Numbered from the stretch's first letter, positions 51,004-60,077 are shown. The stretch: 64,000 bases of DNA from Microlunatus panaciterrae (GCF_016907535.1 NZ_JAFBCF010000001.1:868001-932000), one strand, 5' to 3'. Translations and numbers: made by a program. The notes: generated by a model from the sequence alone, not told the origin.

Positions 51004-53967
51004 AGGCCGCTGCCCCCAGAACACGCGATCGACCACCGTTCGCGCACGCCTGGTCACCCGTCGGTAGTCGGCCAGCAGATGGGAGGCCTCGCCCGGTCCG
51101 TAGCCCATCAGCTCGGCCACCGCGGCCAGCTCTCTGCTGTCGGTCGGGAACGAGTCGGAACCGCGACCGCGCACCAGCATCACCTGGTTGCGGATCCGGC
51201 TGGCCATCATCCAGGCGGTCTCCAGCACGGCGGCATCCGCAGCCTCGATCACGCCGGCCTCGCGGGCCGCGCGGAGCGCGACGATGGTGCTGGTGGACCG
51301 CATCGCGGGGATCTGCCAGGCGTGCTGCAGCTGGAGCAGCTGCACGGTCCATTCGACGTCGGCCAGGCCACCCGGTCCCAGCTTGGTGTGCTTGGCCGGG
51401 TCTGCGCCCCTCGGCAGCCGCTCCGCCTCGACTCGTGCCTTCAGCTTCCTGATCTCGGTCAGCTGGGGCTGGGTCAGGCCACCCTCCGGCCAGCGCCGGG
51501 TGTTGATCTCGGCCATCAGGGCCTCACCCACTCCCCGATCACCGGCGAGCGCGTCGGCTCGCACCAACGCCTGCATCTCCCAGGTCGACGACCAGCGCTC
51601 GTAGTAGGCGCGATAGGCCGCCAGGGACCGGACCAGTGCACCACCCTTGCCTTCTGGCCGGAGGTCGATGTCGATACTGAGCACGGGGTCAGCCCCCGGC
51701 TTGGTCAGCAGCTTGCGCAGCTCGGTGATCACCGCAGCCGCCACCTTCGTGCGATCGCCGTCGGCCTCGCTGAAGTCCTCCATCACGAACATGGCGTCGG
51801 CGTCGGAGGCGTAGGACATCTCCCGACCGCCCCACCGACCCATCGCAATCACAGCCATCGCCGGCACCGGCTGCGTCTCGGACGCCGACCGCGCGACCTC
51901 GAGGGCGACGTGGATGGTCGCCGACGCCAGATCGGTCAGAGCGTCGCCGACGGTCAGCACGTCGTTGAGGTCCAGCAGATCCCCCGCGGCCACCCGGAAC
52001 AGCTCGCGGCGACGGATGGCGCGGATCGCCTCGACCGCCGACACCGGGTCCTGCTGCCGCTTGGCTGCGGCCGACATCTCCGTGACCAGCTGCTCCAGGC
52101 TGCGGGGTGCGAGCTCGCTGTCGTTGACCAGCATCTGCACCGTCTGCGGCGCCCGGGTGAGCAGCTGGACCGCATAGCGGCTGGAGGCCAGGATCCGGGC
52201 CAGCCGCTCGGCCATCAGCCCTTCGTCGCGGAGGGCTCGCAGATACCAGGGGGTGGTGCCGAGCGCCTCCGAGACCTGCCGGAAGGCCAGCAGACCATGA
52301 TCGGGATTGGGTGCGTCGGCGAACCAGCCGAGCATCGCCGGCAGCAGCTGGCGGCGGATCTCGGCCTGCCTGGTGACGCCCTGACTGAGCGCGGCAATGT
52401 GGCGCAGCGCGGCCTGCGGGTCCATATAGCCCAGCGCCCGCAGCCGGTCCAGGGCAGCGTCGGTGGTCAGCCGCAGCTCCGACGACGAGATCCGGGCGAC
52501 GGCCTCGAGCAACGGGGAGTAGAACAACCGCTCGTGCAGCCGCCGAACCCGGTGCGCGCAGGAGCGCCAGGTGTTGAGCAGCTCGGTGACCGGGTCGGGG
52601 TAGCCCAGGGACCGGCCGATCCGGCGAAGGTCAGCTTCGGTCTCCGGCAGCACGTGGGTGCGCCGCAGCCGGTACAGCTGGATGCGATGCTCCAGGGTGC
52701 GCAGCAGCCGGTACGCCAACCCGAAGGCCTTGCCGTCTTCGCGCCCCACATAGCCCAGGTCGACCAGCGCCCTGAGACCGGTGAGAGTGCCGGAGCGGCG
52801 CAGGCGCTCGTCGACCCGGCCATGAACGAGCTGCAGCAGCTGTACCGAGAACTCGACGTCGCGCAGACCTCCCTGACCAAGCTTCAGCTCGCGGTCCGCG
52901 TCACGTGCCGGGATGTGGGCGACCACCCGCTTGCGCATCGCCTGGGTGTCGGCCACGAAGTTCTCCCGCTCGGCCACCGACCACACCAGCGGGCTGATCA
53001 TGTCGACGAACGCTTGCCCCAGCTCAAGATCGCCTGCGCTCGGGCGCGCCTTCAGCATCGCCTGGAACTCCCAGGTCTTCGCCCACTTGTGGTAGTACGT
53101 CTGGTGGCTGGACAGCGTACGGACCAGCTGCCCGGCCTTCCCCTCCGGCCGCAGCGCCGCGTCGACCTGCCAGATCGTGCCGGCGGCGGTGTGAGCCGAG
53201 CAGACGCGGCTGGCCTCGGCTGCCAGTCGGGTGGCGATGGAGATGGCCTCGTCGGTGCTCGCCAACGGCGCACCCGCCGGGTCCAGAGCCGGCTCGCCGA
53301 CGAACAGCACGTCGACATCGCTGACGTAGTTGAGCTCCTGGGCGCCACACTTGCCGAGGCCGATGACAGCCAGCCGGCACCGCTGTGCATCCGGTCCGAG
53401 CTTGCCGCGGGCGATTGCGACCGCCGCCTCCAGGGTGGCATCGGCCAGGTCCGACAGCTCGGCGGCGATGTCGTCCATGATCTCGATCGGCTCCGGGGCG
53501 CACACGTCACGGGTCGCGATTCGCAGCAGCGCCGCACGATAGGCCACCCGCAGGCTGTCTCCGGTCCGCTCCACCGCAGCGGGCATCGACTCGGTCGGGT
53601 CGGCCCCGACGGCGCGCAACAGCTCGGCCCGCAGAGCCGAGCCGGTGGTTCTTTCCACCGGGTCCTCGAGGTGGGTCAGATGGTCGGGGTGCGCCACCAG
53701 ATGCTGCAGCAGGGCAACGCTCGTCCCGAGCACAGCAATCAGCTGGCGGGCCAGCACCGGGTTTCCGCAGAGCCGTTCCCACAGGTCGGGAACGTGATCT
53801 CGCAGCCGGTCGAGCCCGGCCAGGGCATGGTCCGGGTCGGCCGACTCGATCACCAGCTCGAGCAGTGGTGCAGCGTCCTCGGGCCAGTCGGTGACGATCC
53901 GCAGCGCAGCAGCGGAGTCCGAGAACCCCCGCCGAGCCAGGTTCCCCTGAGTGGTCTGCAGTCTCAC
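51001..53967 (-). CDS. glnE: Bifunctional glutamine synthetase adenylyltransferase/removase
   Basis: 988-residue enzyme that adds and removes AMP on glutamine synthetase, controlling it by nitrogen state. It has two nucleotidyltransferase halves: the N-terminal removase with GLGKCGAQELNYVSDVDVLF near residue 206 and the C-terminal adenylylase with AMGRWGGREMSYASDADAMF near 705; each is followed by a helical GlnD-PII-type domain (GQGGLRDVEFSVQLLQ, GPGGLADVEWTVQLLQ). GTG start at 53967. Length is typical. glnA2 lies some 3 kb upstream; the adenylylated GlnA1 is not in this window. The stop codon coincides with a dispersed repeat element. Confidence 0.96.
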   Translation of the reverse strand: MRLQTTQGNLARRGFSDSAAALRIVTDWPEDAAPLLELVIESADPDHALAGLDRLRDHVPDLWERLCGNPVLARQLIAVLGTSVALLQHLVAHPDHLTHLEDPVERTTGSALRAELLRAVGADPTESMPAAVERTGDSLRVAYRAALLRIATRDVCAPEPIEIMDDIAAELSDLADATLEAAVAIARGKLGPDAQRCRLAVIGLGKCGAQELNYVSDVDVLFVGEPALDPAGAPLASTDEAISIATRLAAEASRVCSAHTAAGTIWQVDAALRPEGKAGQLVRTLSSHQTYYHKWAKTWEFQAMLKARPSAGDLELGQAFVDMISPLVWSVAERENFVADTQAMRKRVVAHIPARDADRELKLGQGGLRDVEFSVQLLQLVHGRVDERLRRSGTLTGLRALVDLGYVGREDGKAFGLAYRLLRTLEHRIQLYRLRRTHVLPETEADLRRIGRSLGYPDPVTELLNTWRSCAHRVRRLHERLFYSPLLEAVARISSSELRLTTDAALDRLRALGYMDPQAALRHIAALSQGVTRQAEIRRQLLPAMLGWFADAPNPDHGLLAFRQVSEALGTTPWYLRALRDEGLMAERLARILASSRYAVQLLTRAPQTVQMLVNDSELAPRSLEQLVTEMSAAAKRQQDPVSAVEAIRAIRRRELFRVAAGDLLDLNDVLTVGDALTDLASATIHVALEVARSASETQPVPAMAVIAMGRWGGREMSYASDADAMFVMEDFSEADGDRTKVAAAVITELRKLLTKPGADPVLSIDIDLRPEGKGGALVRSLAAYRAYYERWSSTWEMQALVRADALAGDRGVGEALMAEINTRRWPEGGLTQPQLTEIRKLKARVEAERLPRGADPAKHTKLGPGGLADVEWTVQLLQLQHAWQIPAMRSTSTIVALRAAREAGVIEAADAAVLETAWMMASRIRNQVMLVRGRGSDSFPTDSRELAAVAELMGYGPGEASHLLADYRRVTRRARTVVDRVFWGQRP

Positions 53968-53991
53968 AGCGACGATGCTACGGGGCCCCGG

Positions 53992-54834
53992 CTAGCGTCC
54001 GATCGCCCGACGGGGCCGGTCGGCAGCCACCACCGCCATCATCGGGCCGGCCGACCGTCGCGGCGAGGCCCCGGTCAACACTGCCGACACGTCCACAGCG
54101 AGACCGGGACGAGCCAGCTCAGCTCGGCTGATTCCCCGTTCGGCCACCGCTGCCAGGGCCTCCTCCGTACGCTGACCGGGCAGCAGGTGGGTGAGCAGGG
54201 TGAGCCCGGCGTCCGCCTCACCGCTGTCATGAGCGACCTGGCTGGCCGTTGACAGGTAGCGCGCATCCTCGGCCGGTACCTCGCGCGGATAGCTCGCCTC
54301 GGCCAGCAGCACGTCGGCGTGCTTAGCCAGCGCCACCCGGTCCGAGCAGGGGCCCGAGTCGCCCGTATAGGCCAGCACGTCGTCGTCTGCCGTGAGTCGA
54401 AGGCCGAGGTTCGGTACGTGATGCGGCAGCGTGACCGTCTCCAGCTCGAACGGCCCGACCCGCACCGACGACCCGTCCTTGAGCACACTGACCTCACACC
54501 CCCGGCGGACCGAGCGGACCTGGTCGAGGTCGAGCACCCGGTCCAGTGCTTTGGCGGGAGCGAACACCGGAAGCGTCGCGGCCGGGGGTTCGGCACCACC
54601 TCCGAGCACGCGCGCTCGCAGCAGCGGGCTCAGGTCGGCGCAATGGTCCGGATGGCCGTGGCTGACGAAGACGGCGTCCACGTGCGTCGCGGGCATGATG
54701 TGCAGCAGCTCCGCCAGCACGCCGTAACCGGGGTCGATGAGCAGCGTGAAGCCGCCCTGCTCGACGAGATAACCGCTGCAAGCCTGGTCGGCGGTCGGCC
54801 AGCCGCCACAGCCGCCGAGAACCGTGAGTTTCAC
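53992..54834 (-). CDS. MBL-fold metallo-hydrolase (RNase Z-like)
   Basis: 280-residue metallo-beta-lactamase-fold hydrolase. The zinc motif SHGHPDHCADL lies near residue 58, with further ligands in LPHHVPNLG, YTGDSGPCSD near 156 and THLLPG near 212. The layout resembles RNase Z and cAMP phosphodiesterase-type enzymes, but the RNase Z exosite is not obvious. GTG start with AAGGGG five bases upstream. The gene ends 24 bases before the glnE start, on the same strand, so they may be co-transcribed. A hairpin-forming repeat lies in its 5' leader. Confidence 0.8.
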   Translation of the reverse strand: MKLTVLGGCGGWPTADQACSGYLVEQGGFTLLIDPGYGVLAELLHIMPATHVDAVFVSHGHPDHCADLSPLLRARVLGGGAEPPAATLPVFAPAKALDRVLDLDQVRSVRRGCEVSVLKDGSSVRVGPFELETVTLPHHVPNLGLRLTADDDVLAYTGDSGPCSDRVALAKHADVLLAEASYPREVPAEDARYLSTASQVAHDSGEADAGLTLLTHLLPGQRTEEALAAVAERGISRAELARPGLAVDVSAVLTGASPRRSAGPMMAVVAADRPRRAIGR

Positions 54835-54850
54835 CTGTGCCCCTTAGGAC

Positions 54851-54873
54851 CCGTGCAGCAGACACCTGCACGG
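54851..54873. promoter_or_regulatory. 8-base inverted repeat in divergent gap
   Basis: CCGTGCAG and CTGCACGG form a perfect inverted repeat with a seven-base spacer, 17 bases before the MBL-gene GTG and about 100 bases before the divergent isomerase-family gene. It could be a dimeric-repressor operator or a leader hairpin; I see no T-tract. Confidence 0.5.
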
Positions 54874-54970
54874 AAGACATCGTGTCCCCCCGGTGGTCAG
54901 ATCATAGCCCGGCAACGCTTCCGGTGCTCTCTCGTCTCAGCCGGCCTGGCTGCTGATAGCGTCCCGGACC

Positions 54971-55759
54971 ATGGCGACGCGCAGGGTGACTCCGGCGGAG
55001 GCGTTGATCGAGCAGGCCCAGGTGGTGCGCGAGTGGCTGGCCGAGCTCTCCGTTGAGGAGTTCGACAGACCGAGTGTGCTTCCGGACTGGGAAATCCGTA
55101 CGCTCACCGGACACCTGCTGCTGGTGGTGGACGGCTTCCGTCGGCTGCTGGAGACACCGACGCGGGAGCGGCCAGTGCCGATGCACGAGTGGGTACGCCG
55201 TTACCGCCGGGACGTGGACCAGATCAACGCCTCAACCAGAGACCGCACCGGCGACCACTCCGGAGACGTCCTGGTGGGCCGGCTGGCCTCGGCTATCGGT
55301 GGCCTGGCCGAGCGGCTGTCGGCGGCCCCGCTGCCGAAGACCCTGCAGACTCCGAGAGGCCCCGCTGCCCTGAGCGACTTCCTGGCGACGCGGACAGTCG
55401 AGCTGGTGGTGCATGCCGACGACCTGTCCCGGTCCTTGCCCCAGCGGACCGCCATCGAGCTGAAGCGGCCGGCCCTGTCCAATTGCTGTCGGACCCTCGC
55501 CACGATCCTGGCCGACGCTCATCCGGGCCGTTCGATCGAGGTCCGGGTGCCCCCGTTCGCCGCCGTGCAGTGCGGCCTCGGCGACCCCGGGCCCACCCAC
55601 ACCCGCGGGACTCCGCCGAACGTCATCGAGACCGATCCGCTCACGTTCGTCAGGCTGGCCACCGGACGGCAGGCCTGGGCCGAGGCACGGGCAGCCGGTC
55701 TGGTGTCCGCCAGTGGGCTCCGGGCTGACCTCTCCGGTGCCCTCCCTTTGCTCAGTTGA
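54971..55759 (+). CDS. Maleylpyruvate isomerase-family protein (mycothiol-type, DinB fold)
   Basis: 262 residues. The N-terminal helical bundle is the DinB-like maleylpyruvate isomerase domain with LPDWEIRTLTGHLLLVVDGF near residue 40, where the histidine is a metal ligand, and TRTVELVVHADDLSRS near 138, supplying further ligands. The C-terminal part, DPLTFVRLATGRQAW, matches the SCP-2-like domain of these proteins. Related enzymes use mycothiol as thiol cofactor, and mshA is encoded in this window. The substrate is not known; TIGR03083-type relatives are numerous in actinobacteria. ATG at 54971; the gene is followed by a repeat array. Confidence 0.8.
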   Translation: MATRRVTPAEALIEQAQVVREWLAELSVEEFDRPSVLPDWEIRTLTGHLLLVVDGFRRLLETPTRERPVPMHEWVRRYRRDVDQINASTRDRTGDHSGDVLVGRLASAIGGLAERLSAAPLPKTLQTPRGPAALSDFLATRTVELVVHADDLSRSLPQRTAIELKRPALSNCCRTLATILADAHPGRSIEVRVPPFAAVQCGLGDPGPTHTRGTPPNVIETDPLTFVRLATGRQAWAEARAAGLVSASGLRADLSGALPLLS

Positions 55760-55788
55760 CCCAGGACCAACGGGCGCCGCCCGCCGCG

Positions 55789-55908
55789 CGCTGAGCCTGT
55801 CGAAGAGCAGCTGTCAACCGCCCTTCGACAAGCTCAGGGCACGGGAACAAGCTCAGGGCACGGGAACAAGCTCAGGGCACGGGAACAAGCTTAGGGAGCG
55901 GAAGCAGG
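55789..55908. repeat. Inverted pair and tandem 19-base repeats
   Basis: A copy of GCTGAGCCTGTCGAAGAGC at 55791-55809 faces an inverted copy GCCCTTCGACAAGCTCAGGG at 55821-55840. Three tandem copies of CACGGGAACAAGCTCAGGG then follow at 55841, 55860 and 55879, the last with one change, and a decayed fourth unit runs to the stop of the PhyH gene. It occupies the convergent gap between two genes. Confidence 0.95.
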
Positions 55909-56790
55909 TCAGGGCCAGAGGAGGGGGCAGATGGCCGGGTCGGAGTAGTCGGGGTCCCCGTCGACGGTACGCCGGACGAGGGAGTCCAGGCCATGCCGGG
56001 CCATGGTGCTGTCGGGCAGTCGATGGTGCCGGAACCGGTTGGGGGCGTCCTGCAGGTGGACTGCGATCGCTCGACGCGGCTCGCCGCTGGTGTTCGTACC
56101 GGAACCATGGATGGTCCGGCAGTGGTGGAAGCTGACCCCGCCGCGAGGCACCAACGCCTCGGAGACATGGGTCTCCCGGTCGGCGGCCAGCCTGGTCAGC
56201 GACCCGAGGTCGGGGTCCCAGAAATCTCCGGTGACGTCATCCCACAGGTGCGAGCCGTCGACGAACATGACCGGGCCGTGCTCGGAGCGCACCTCGTGGA
56301 AGGGCACCCAGGCCGTGAGCATCGAGGCCGACGAGGCGCTCTGCCAGTACTGCCGGTCGGTGTGCCAGCCGACATGTGGCCGGACATCCGCTGGTGTCGC
56401 CTGTGCGGTGGTGGTCGGCTTGTAGAGCAGTTGGTCGTGCCAGAGCCGGATGCCGTCGGCACCCGTCAGCCGCGCTGCCACAGCGCCGATGACGCGACTC
56501 ATCGTCACGCCACGCAGCTCGCGCACCAGCAGGCTCGCATGATCGTTCTTGCGCAGGACATCGCCGTCGCTCGGCTGCCAGCCGACGTGGGTTCGGCCGT
56601 CCGGCAGCGGCTGGTCGAACTCGCCCCGGTAGATCCGAGCGGCGCCGCGGAGAGCATCCTCCAGCACCGCCTCATCGAGGATCGGGGGCGACACCCACCA
56701 TCCCTTGGTGCGGAAATGCTCGATGTCGGCGCTGCCGGGCATCAACTGCTCCACAACGTCGTCCTCCTCGACCGGCCGATCCACGCTCAT
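55909..56790 (-). CDS. Phytanoyl-CoA dioxygenase (PhyH) family protein
   Basis: 293-residue Fe(II)/2-oxoglutarate oxygenase of the PhyH family. The iron-binding HTDRQYW near residue 143 and the distal histidine in FHHCRTIHGSG near 225, with GEPRRAIAVHLQD binding 2-oxoglutarate, are all present. It is likely to hydroxylate a small molecule or lipid-like substrate. I choose the ATG at 56790; 56841 would add 17 basic residues. The TGA stop falls in a decayed copy of the 19-base repeat array. It lies downstream of glnA2 on the same strand, 58 bases away, though a functional link is not evident. Confidence 0.82.
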   Translation of the reverse strand: MSVDRPVEEDDVVEQLMPGSADIEHFRTKGWWVSPPILDEAVLEDALRGAARIYRGEFDQPLPDGRTHVGWQPSDGDVLRKNDHASLLVRELRGVTMSRVIGAVAARLTGADGIRLWHDQLLYKPTTTAQATPADVRPHVGWHTDRQYWQSASSASMLTAWVPFHEVRSEHGPVMFVDGSHLWDDVTGDFWDPDLGSLTRLAADRETHVSEALVPRGGVSFHHCRTIHGSGTNTSGEPRRAIAVHLQDAPNRFRHHRLPDSTMARHGLDSLVRRTVDGDPDYSDPAICPLLWP

Positions 56791-56848
56791 GCGGAAGACG
56801 TTAGCTCGTCGCCTCCCCGGGTCGCCTGCCGACAGGCGCAACTCCCCG

Positions 56849-58186
56849 TCAGAGCACCGGCAGCATGGTCTGCAGCTCGATCGGGGTCACCTGCCGCCGG
56901 TACGTCTCGAACTCGGCCCGCTTGTTGCGCAGGAAGAAGTCGTAGACATGCTCGCCGAGCGTCTCGGCGACCAGCTCGGAGTTCTCCATCGCCCGGACCG
57001 CCTCGTCCAGGTTGCGCGGCAGTGGGGAGATGCCGAGGGCCTGACGCTCCCGCTCGGTCAGCGACCAGACATCGTCCTCCGCACCCTCGGGCAGCTCGTA
57101 CTCTCCCTCGATACCGGCCAGACCGGCAGCCAGCATCAGGGCGAAGGCAAGGTACGGGTTCGCCGCCGAGTCGATCGACCGCAGCTCGACCCGGGCGGAG
57201 GCACCCTTGTTGGGCTTGTACATGGGGACCCGCACCAGCGCGGAGCGGTTGTTGCGGCCCCAACAGACATAGCTGGGCGCCTCCCCACCACCGGCCAGCC
57301 GCTTGTACGAGTTCACCCACTGGTTCGTCACTGCGGTGATCTCGCAGGCATGGCGCAGCAGGCCGGCGATGAAATAGCGCGCCACCTTCGACAGGTGGTT
57401 CTCGGCGCTGGCGTCGTAGAAGGCGTTGTTGTCGCCCTCGAACAGCGAGACGTGGGTGTGCATGCCGGACCCCGGGTGCTCGGTGAATGGCTTCGGCATG
57501 AACGATGCGTGGATGCCCTGCGACAGCGCGACCTCCTTGACCACCACCCGGAAGGTCATGATGTTGTCCGCCATCGAGAGCGCGTCGGCGTAGCGCAGGT
57601 CGATCTCCTGCTGTCCGGGGCCTCCTTCGTGGTGGGAGAACTCGACCGAGATCCCCATCTGCTCGAGCATCGTGATCGCTCGCCGCCGGAAGTCGCTGCC
57701 CAGGCTCTGCGGGGTGTGGTCGAAGTAGCCCGAGTGGTCCACCGGCACCGGCGGCACGCTGGGGTCGACCGGGTTCTTGAACAGGAAGAACTCCACCTCG
57801 GGGTGGGTGTAGAAGGTGAAGCCAAGATCAGCGGCCTTCTTCAGGGCCCGCTTCAGCACGTACCGCGGGTCGGCATACGAGGGCGAGCCGTCGGGCATGG
57901 TGATGTCGCAGAACATCCGCGCCGTCGCCGGCTTCTGGTCACGCCAGGGCAGCACCTGAAAGGTGGACGGGTCCGGGCTGGCGACCATGTCGGACTCGTA
58001 GACCCGGGCGAAGCCCTCGATGGCCGACCCGTCGAATCCGATGCCCTCGGTGAAGGCGCCCTCCAGCTCGGCTGGGGCGATGGCGACCGACTTCAAGAAC
58101 CCCAGGACATCGGTGAACCACAGCCGGACGAACCGGACGTCCCGTTCCTCGATGGCCCGCAACACGAACTCGGTCTGCTTGTCCAT
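56849..58186 (-). CDS. glnA: Glutamine synthetase type I, GlnA2-like
   Basis: 445-residue glutamine synthetase, making glutamine from glutamate, ammonia and ATP. Signatures include IGFDGSAIEGFARV near residue 50, EVEFFLF near 130, HHEGGPGQQEIDLRY near 185, FMPKPFTEHPGSGMHTHVSL near 230 and NRSALVRVPMYKP near 310. The region after YELPEGAEDDVWSLT resembles the GSI-alpha/GlnA2 form, which lacks the adenylylation tyrosine of GlnA1. MDKQTEFVLRAI at 58186 is the family's usual start; the extra frame to 58243 is not. A GlnR-type box lies 23-40 bases upstream. glnE lies nearby, the usual actinobacterial neighbourhood. Confidence 0.94.
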   Translation of the reverse strand: MDKQTEFVLRAIEERDVRFVRLWFTDVLGFLKSVAIAPAELEGAFTEGIGFDGSAIEGFARVYESDMVASPDPSTFQVLPWRDQKPATARMFCDITMPDGSPSYADPRYVLKRALKKAADLGFTFYTHPEVEFFLFKNPVDPSVPPVPVDHSGYFDHTPQSLGSDFRRRAITMLEQMGISVEFSHHEGGPGQQEIDLRYADALSMADNIMTFRVVVKEVALSQGIHASFMPKPFTEHPGSGMHTHVSLFEGDNNAFYDASAENHLSKVARYFIAGLLRHACEITAVTNQWVNSYKRLAGGGEAPSYVCWGRNNRSALVRVPMYKPNKGASARVELRSIDSAANPYLAFALMLAAGLAGIEGEYELPEGAEDDVWSLTERERQALGISPLPRNLDEAVRAMENSELVAETLGEHVYDFFLRNKRAEFETYRRQVTPIELQTMLPVL

Positions 58187-58201
58187 GGGCAAAGTCTGCC
58201 C
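58187..58201 (-). promoter_or_regulatory. Small hairpin touching the glnA2 start
   Basis: GGGCA-AAGTC-TGCCC (plus strand) forms a five-base-pair stem with a five-base loop that ends exactly at the ATG and covers the only purine-rich stretch available as a Shine-Dalgarno. It may modulate translation; this is inferred from base pairing only. Confidence 0.35.
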
Positions 58202-58208
58202 CGGATCG

Positions 58209-58226
58209 TGTAACAGCGACGTTACA
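58209..58226 (-). promoter_or_regulatory. GlnR-like box upstream of glnA2
   Basis: TGTAAC-N6-GTTACA is a perfect six-base inverted repeat and fits the GTnAC-N6-GTnAC type of site bound by actinobacterial GlnR. It lies just upstream of glnA2 and in the divergent gap with nadE. The glnR gene itself is not in the window. Confidence 0.6.
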
Positions 58227-58301
58227 GATGCCGCCGGTCTCACGGCGCGTCGCCGCGACTCGTCCGGTGCAGGGTCGGGCGCTGATCAACAGGCCCTGGT
58301 T

Positions 58302-58307
58302 TAGGCT
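58302..58307 (+). promoter_or_regulatory. Leaderless -10 box for nadE
   Basis: TAGGCT fits TANNNT and ends six bases before the nadE GTG, so transcription would begin at or next to the start codon. No Shine-Dalgarno is visible. Confidence 0.45.
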
Positions 58308-58313
58308 CGGACC

Positions 58314-60071
58314 GTGCCTCAACTTCGGATCGCCCTGGCCCAGCTCAACAACCATGTGGGCGATATCTCCGCCAATGCTGATCTTGTTGTCGAATGGTGT
58401 CGTCGCGCCGACGAGGCAGGTGCCGACCTGGTGCTGCTGCCGGAGATGGTGCTGACCGGCTACCCGGTCGAGGACCTCGCGCTCCGGCAGAGCTTCGTCG
58501 CCGCATCCCGGCTGTCGGTGGAGCGGCTCGCCTCCCGGCTGGAGGCGGCGGGGCTCGGGGACCTGACGGCGGTGGTCGGCTATCTGGACCGGACCGACGA
58601 GACGCATTCGCTCAAGAGCGGCGCCGCCAAGCCGCAGAACAAGGCCGCGGTGCTGCACAAGGGCACGGTCGTCTGCTCCTACGCGAAGCACCACCTGCCC
58701 AACTACGGGGTGTTCGACGAGTACCGCTACTTCCGGCCGGGCAACGAACTGCATGTGGTGCGCGTCCGCGGCGTCGATGTCGGGGTCGTCATCTGTGAGG
58801 ACCTCTGGCAGGACGGCGGCCCGGTGGCGGCCGCCGGGGAGGCCGGTGTCGGGCTGCTGGCGGTGGTCAACGCCTCCCCGTACGAACGGAACAAGGACGA
58901 CTTCCGTGGCGAGCTGGTGGCGCGCCGGGCTCGGGAGGCCGGTGCGACGCTCGCCTACGTGAACCTGGTGGGCGGCCAGGATGAGCTGGTCTTCGACGGC
59001 GACTCGATCATCAGCGACAGCCGCGGAACGATCATCGCCCGGGGTCCGCAGTTCGCCGAGGACCTGCTCGTTGCGGACCTGGAGCTGCCGGCCGGCCTCG
59101 AGGTGCCGCCCGGCAGCGACGGCACCGGCCCGAGCGGCATGATCATCAGCCACCACGTGCTGAGCACCACCGCCGCGCCGGAGCGTGCACCGATCGAGCC
59201 GAAGGTGACCGAGCGCCTCTCCGACCTGGGTGAGGTCTATGCCGCACTGGTGCTGGGGCTCGGCGACTATTGCCGCAAGAACGGGATCCAGCGGGTCTAT
59301 CTCGGGCTGTCGGGCGGCATCGACTCCACCCTGACGGCCGCCATCGCCTGTGACGCGATCGGCGCCGACAACGTCTACGGCCTGTCCAACCCGAGCGCCT
59401 ACTCCTCAGAGCACTCCAAGAGCGACGCAGCCGAGCTGGCCGAGAGGACCGGGCTGCACTTCAGCACGGTGCCGATCGCACCGATCGTGGACGCCTTCCA
59501 CCAGGGCCTCGACATCGACGGGATCGCCGCAGAGAACCTGCAGGCGCGGATCCGGGGCGTCATCTGGATGGCCGAGTCCAACCAGCACGGTCCGTCGATC
59601 GTGCTCGCCTGCGGCAACAAGAGCGAGCTCGCAGTCGGATACAGCACCATCTACGGCGATGCGGTGGGAGGCTACGCCCCGCTCAAGGACGTGTCCAAGA
59701 CGTACGTCTGGAAGCTGGCCGCCTGGCGCAATGAGGAGGCTGTCCGCCGTGGCGAGACGCCGCCGATACCCGAGAACACGATCAGCAAGGAGCCCAGCGC
59801 GGAGCTCCGACCCGGCCAGAAGGACACCGACTCGTTGCCGCCGTACGAGATCCTGGACGCGATCCTGGACGACTATGTCGAGGGCGACAAGGGACGGGCC
59901 GATCTGGTCGCCCAGGGCTTCGACCCCGATCTGGTGGACAGGGTGATGCGGATGGTGGACCGAGCCGAGTACAAGCGACGCCAGTACCCGCCGGGCACCA
60001 AGATCTCCTTCAAGGCCTTCGGCCGCGATCGTCGGCTCCCGATCACGAACGGTTGGCGCGAAGGGAGATAG
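58314..60071 (+). CDS. nadE: Glutamine-dependent NAD+ synthetase
   Basis: 585-residue two-domain enzyme that amidates nicotinic-acid adenine dinucleotide to NAD. The N-terminal nitrilase-type glutaminase has its Glu-Lys-Cys triad in LLPEMVLTGYP near residue 44, YAKHHLPNYGVFDE near 122 and VVICEDLWQDGG near 160. The C-terminal synthetase has the PP-loop LSGGIDSTLTA near 332 and ACGNKSELAVGYSTIYGD near 435. GTG start at 58314 with a -10 box six bases before. The length is shorter than the 680-residue mycobacterial form and matches the simpler glutamine-dependent type. Divergent from glnA2. Confidence 0.95.
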   Translation: MPQLRIALAQLNNHVGDISANADLVVEWCRRADEAGADLVLLPEMVLTGYPVEDLALRQSFVAASRLSVERLASRLEAAGLGDLTAVVGYLDRTDETHSLKSGAAKPQNKAAVLHKGTVVCSYAKHHLPNYGVFDEYRYFRPGNELHVVRVRGVDVGVVICEDLWQDGGPVAAAGEAGVGLLAVVNASPYERNKDDFRGELVARRAREAGATLAYVNLVGGQDELVFDGDSIISDSRGTIIARGPQFAEDLLVADLELPAGLEVPPGSDGTGPSGMIISHHVLSTTAAPERAPIEPKVTERLSDLGEVYAALVLGLGDYCRKNGIQRVYLGLSGGIDSTLTAAIACDAIGADNVYGLSNPSAYSSEHSKSDAAELAERTGLHFSTVPIAPIVDAFHQGLDIDGIAAENLQARIRGVIWMAESNQHGPSIVLACGNKSELAVGYSTIYGDAVGGYAPLKDVSKTYVWKLAAWRNEEAVRRGETPPIPENTISKEPSAELRPGQKDTDSLPPYEILDAILDDYVEGDKGRADLVAQGFDPDLVDRVMRMVDRAEYKRRQYPPGTKISFKAFGRDRRLPITNGWREGR

Positions 60072-60077
60072 TCGATC

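Noticed and set aside
51079-54252. 1057-residue open frame opposite glnE
   Set aside because: Antisense shadow of glnE and the MBL gene caused by high GC; composition is Gly/Arg/His/Gln rich and no motif is seen.
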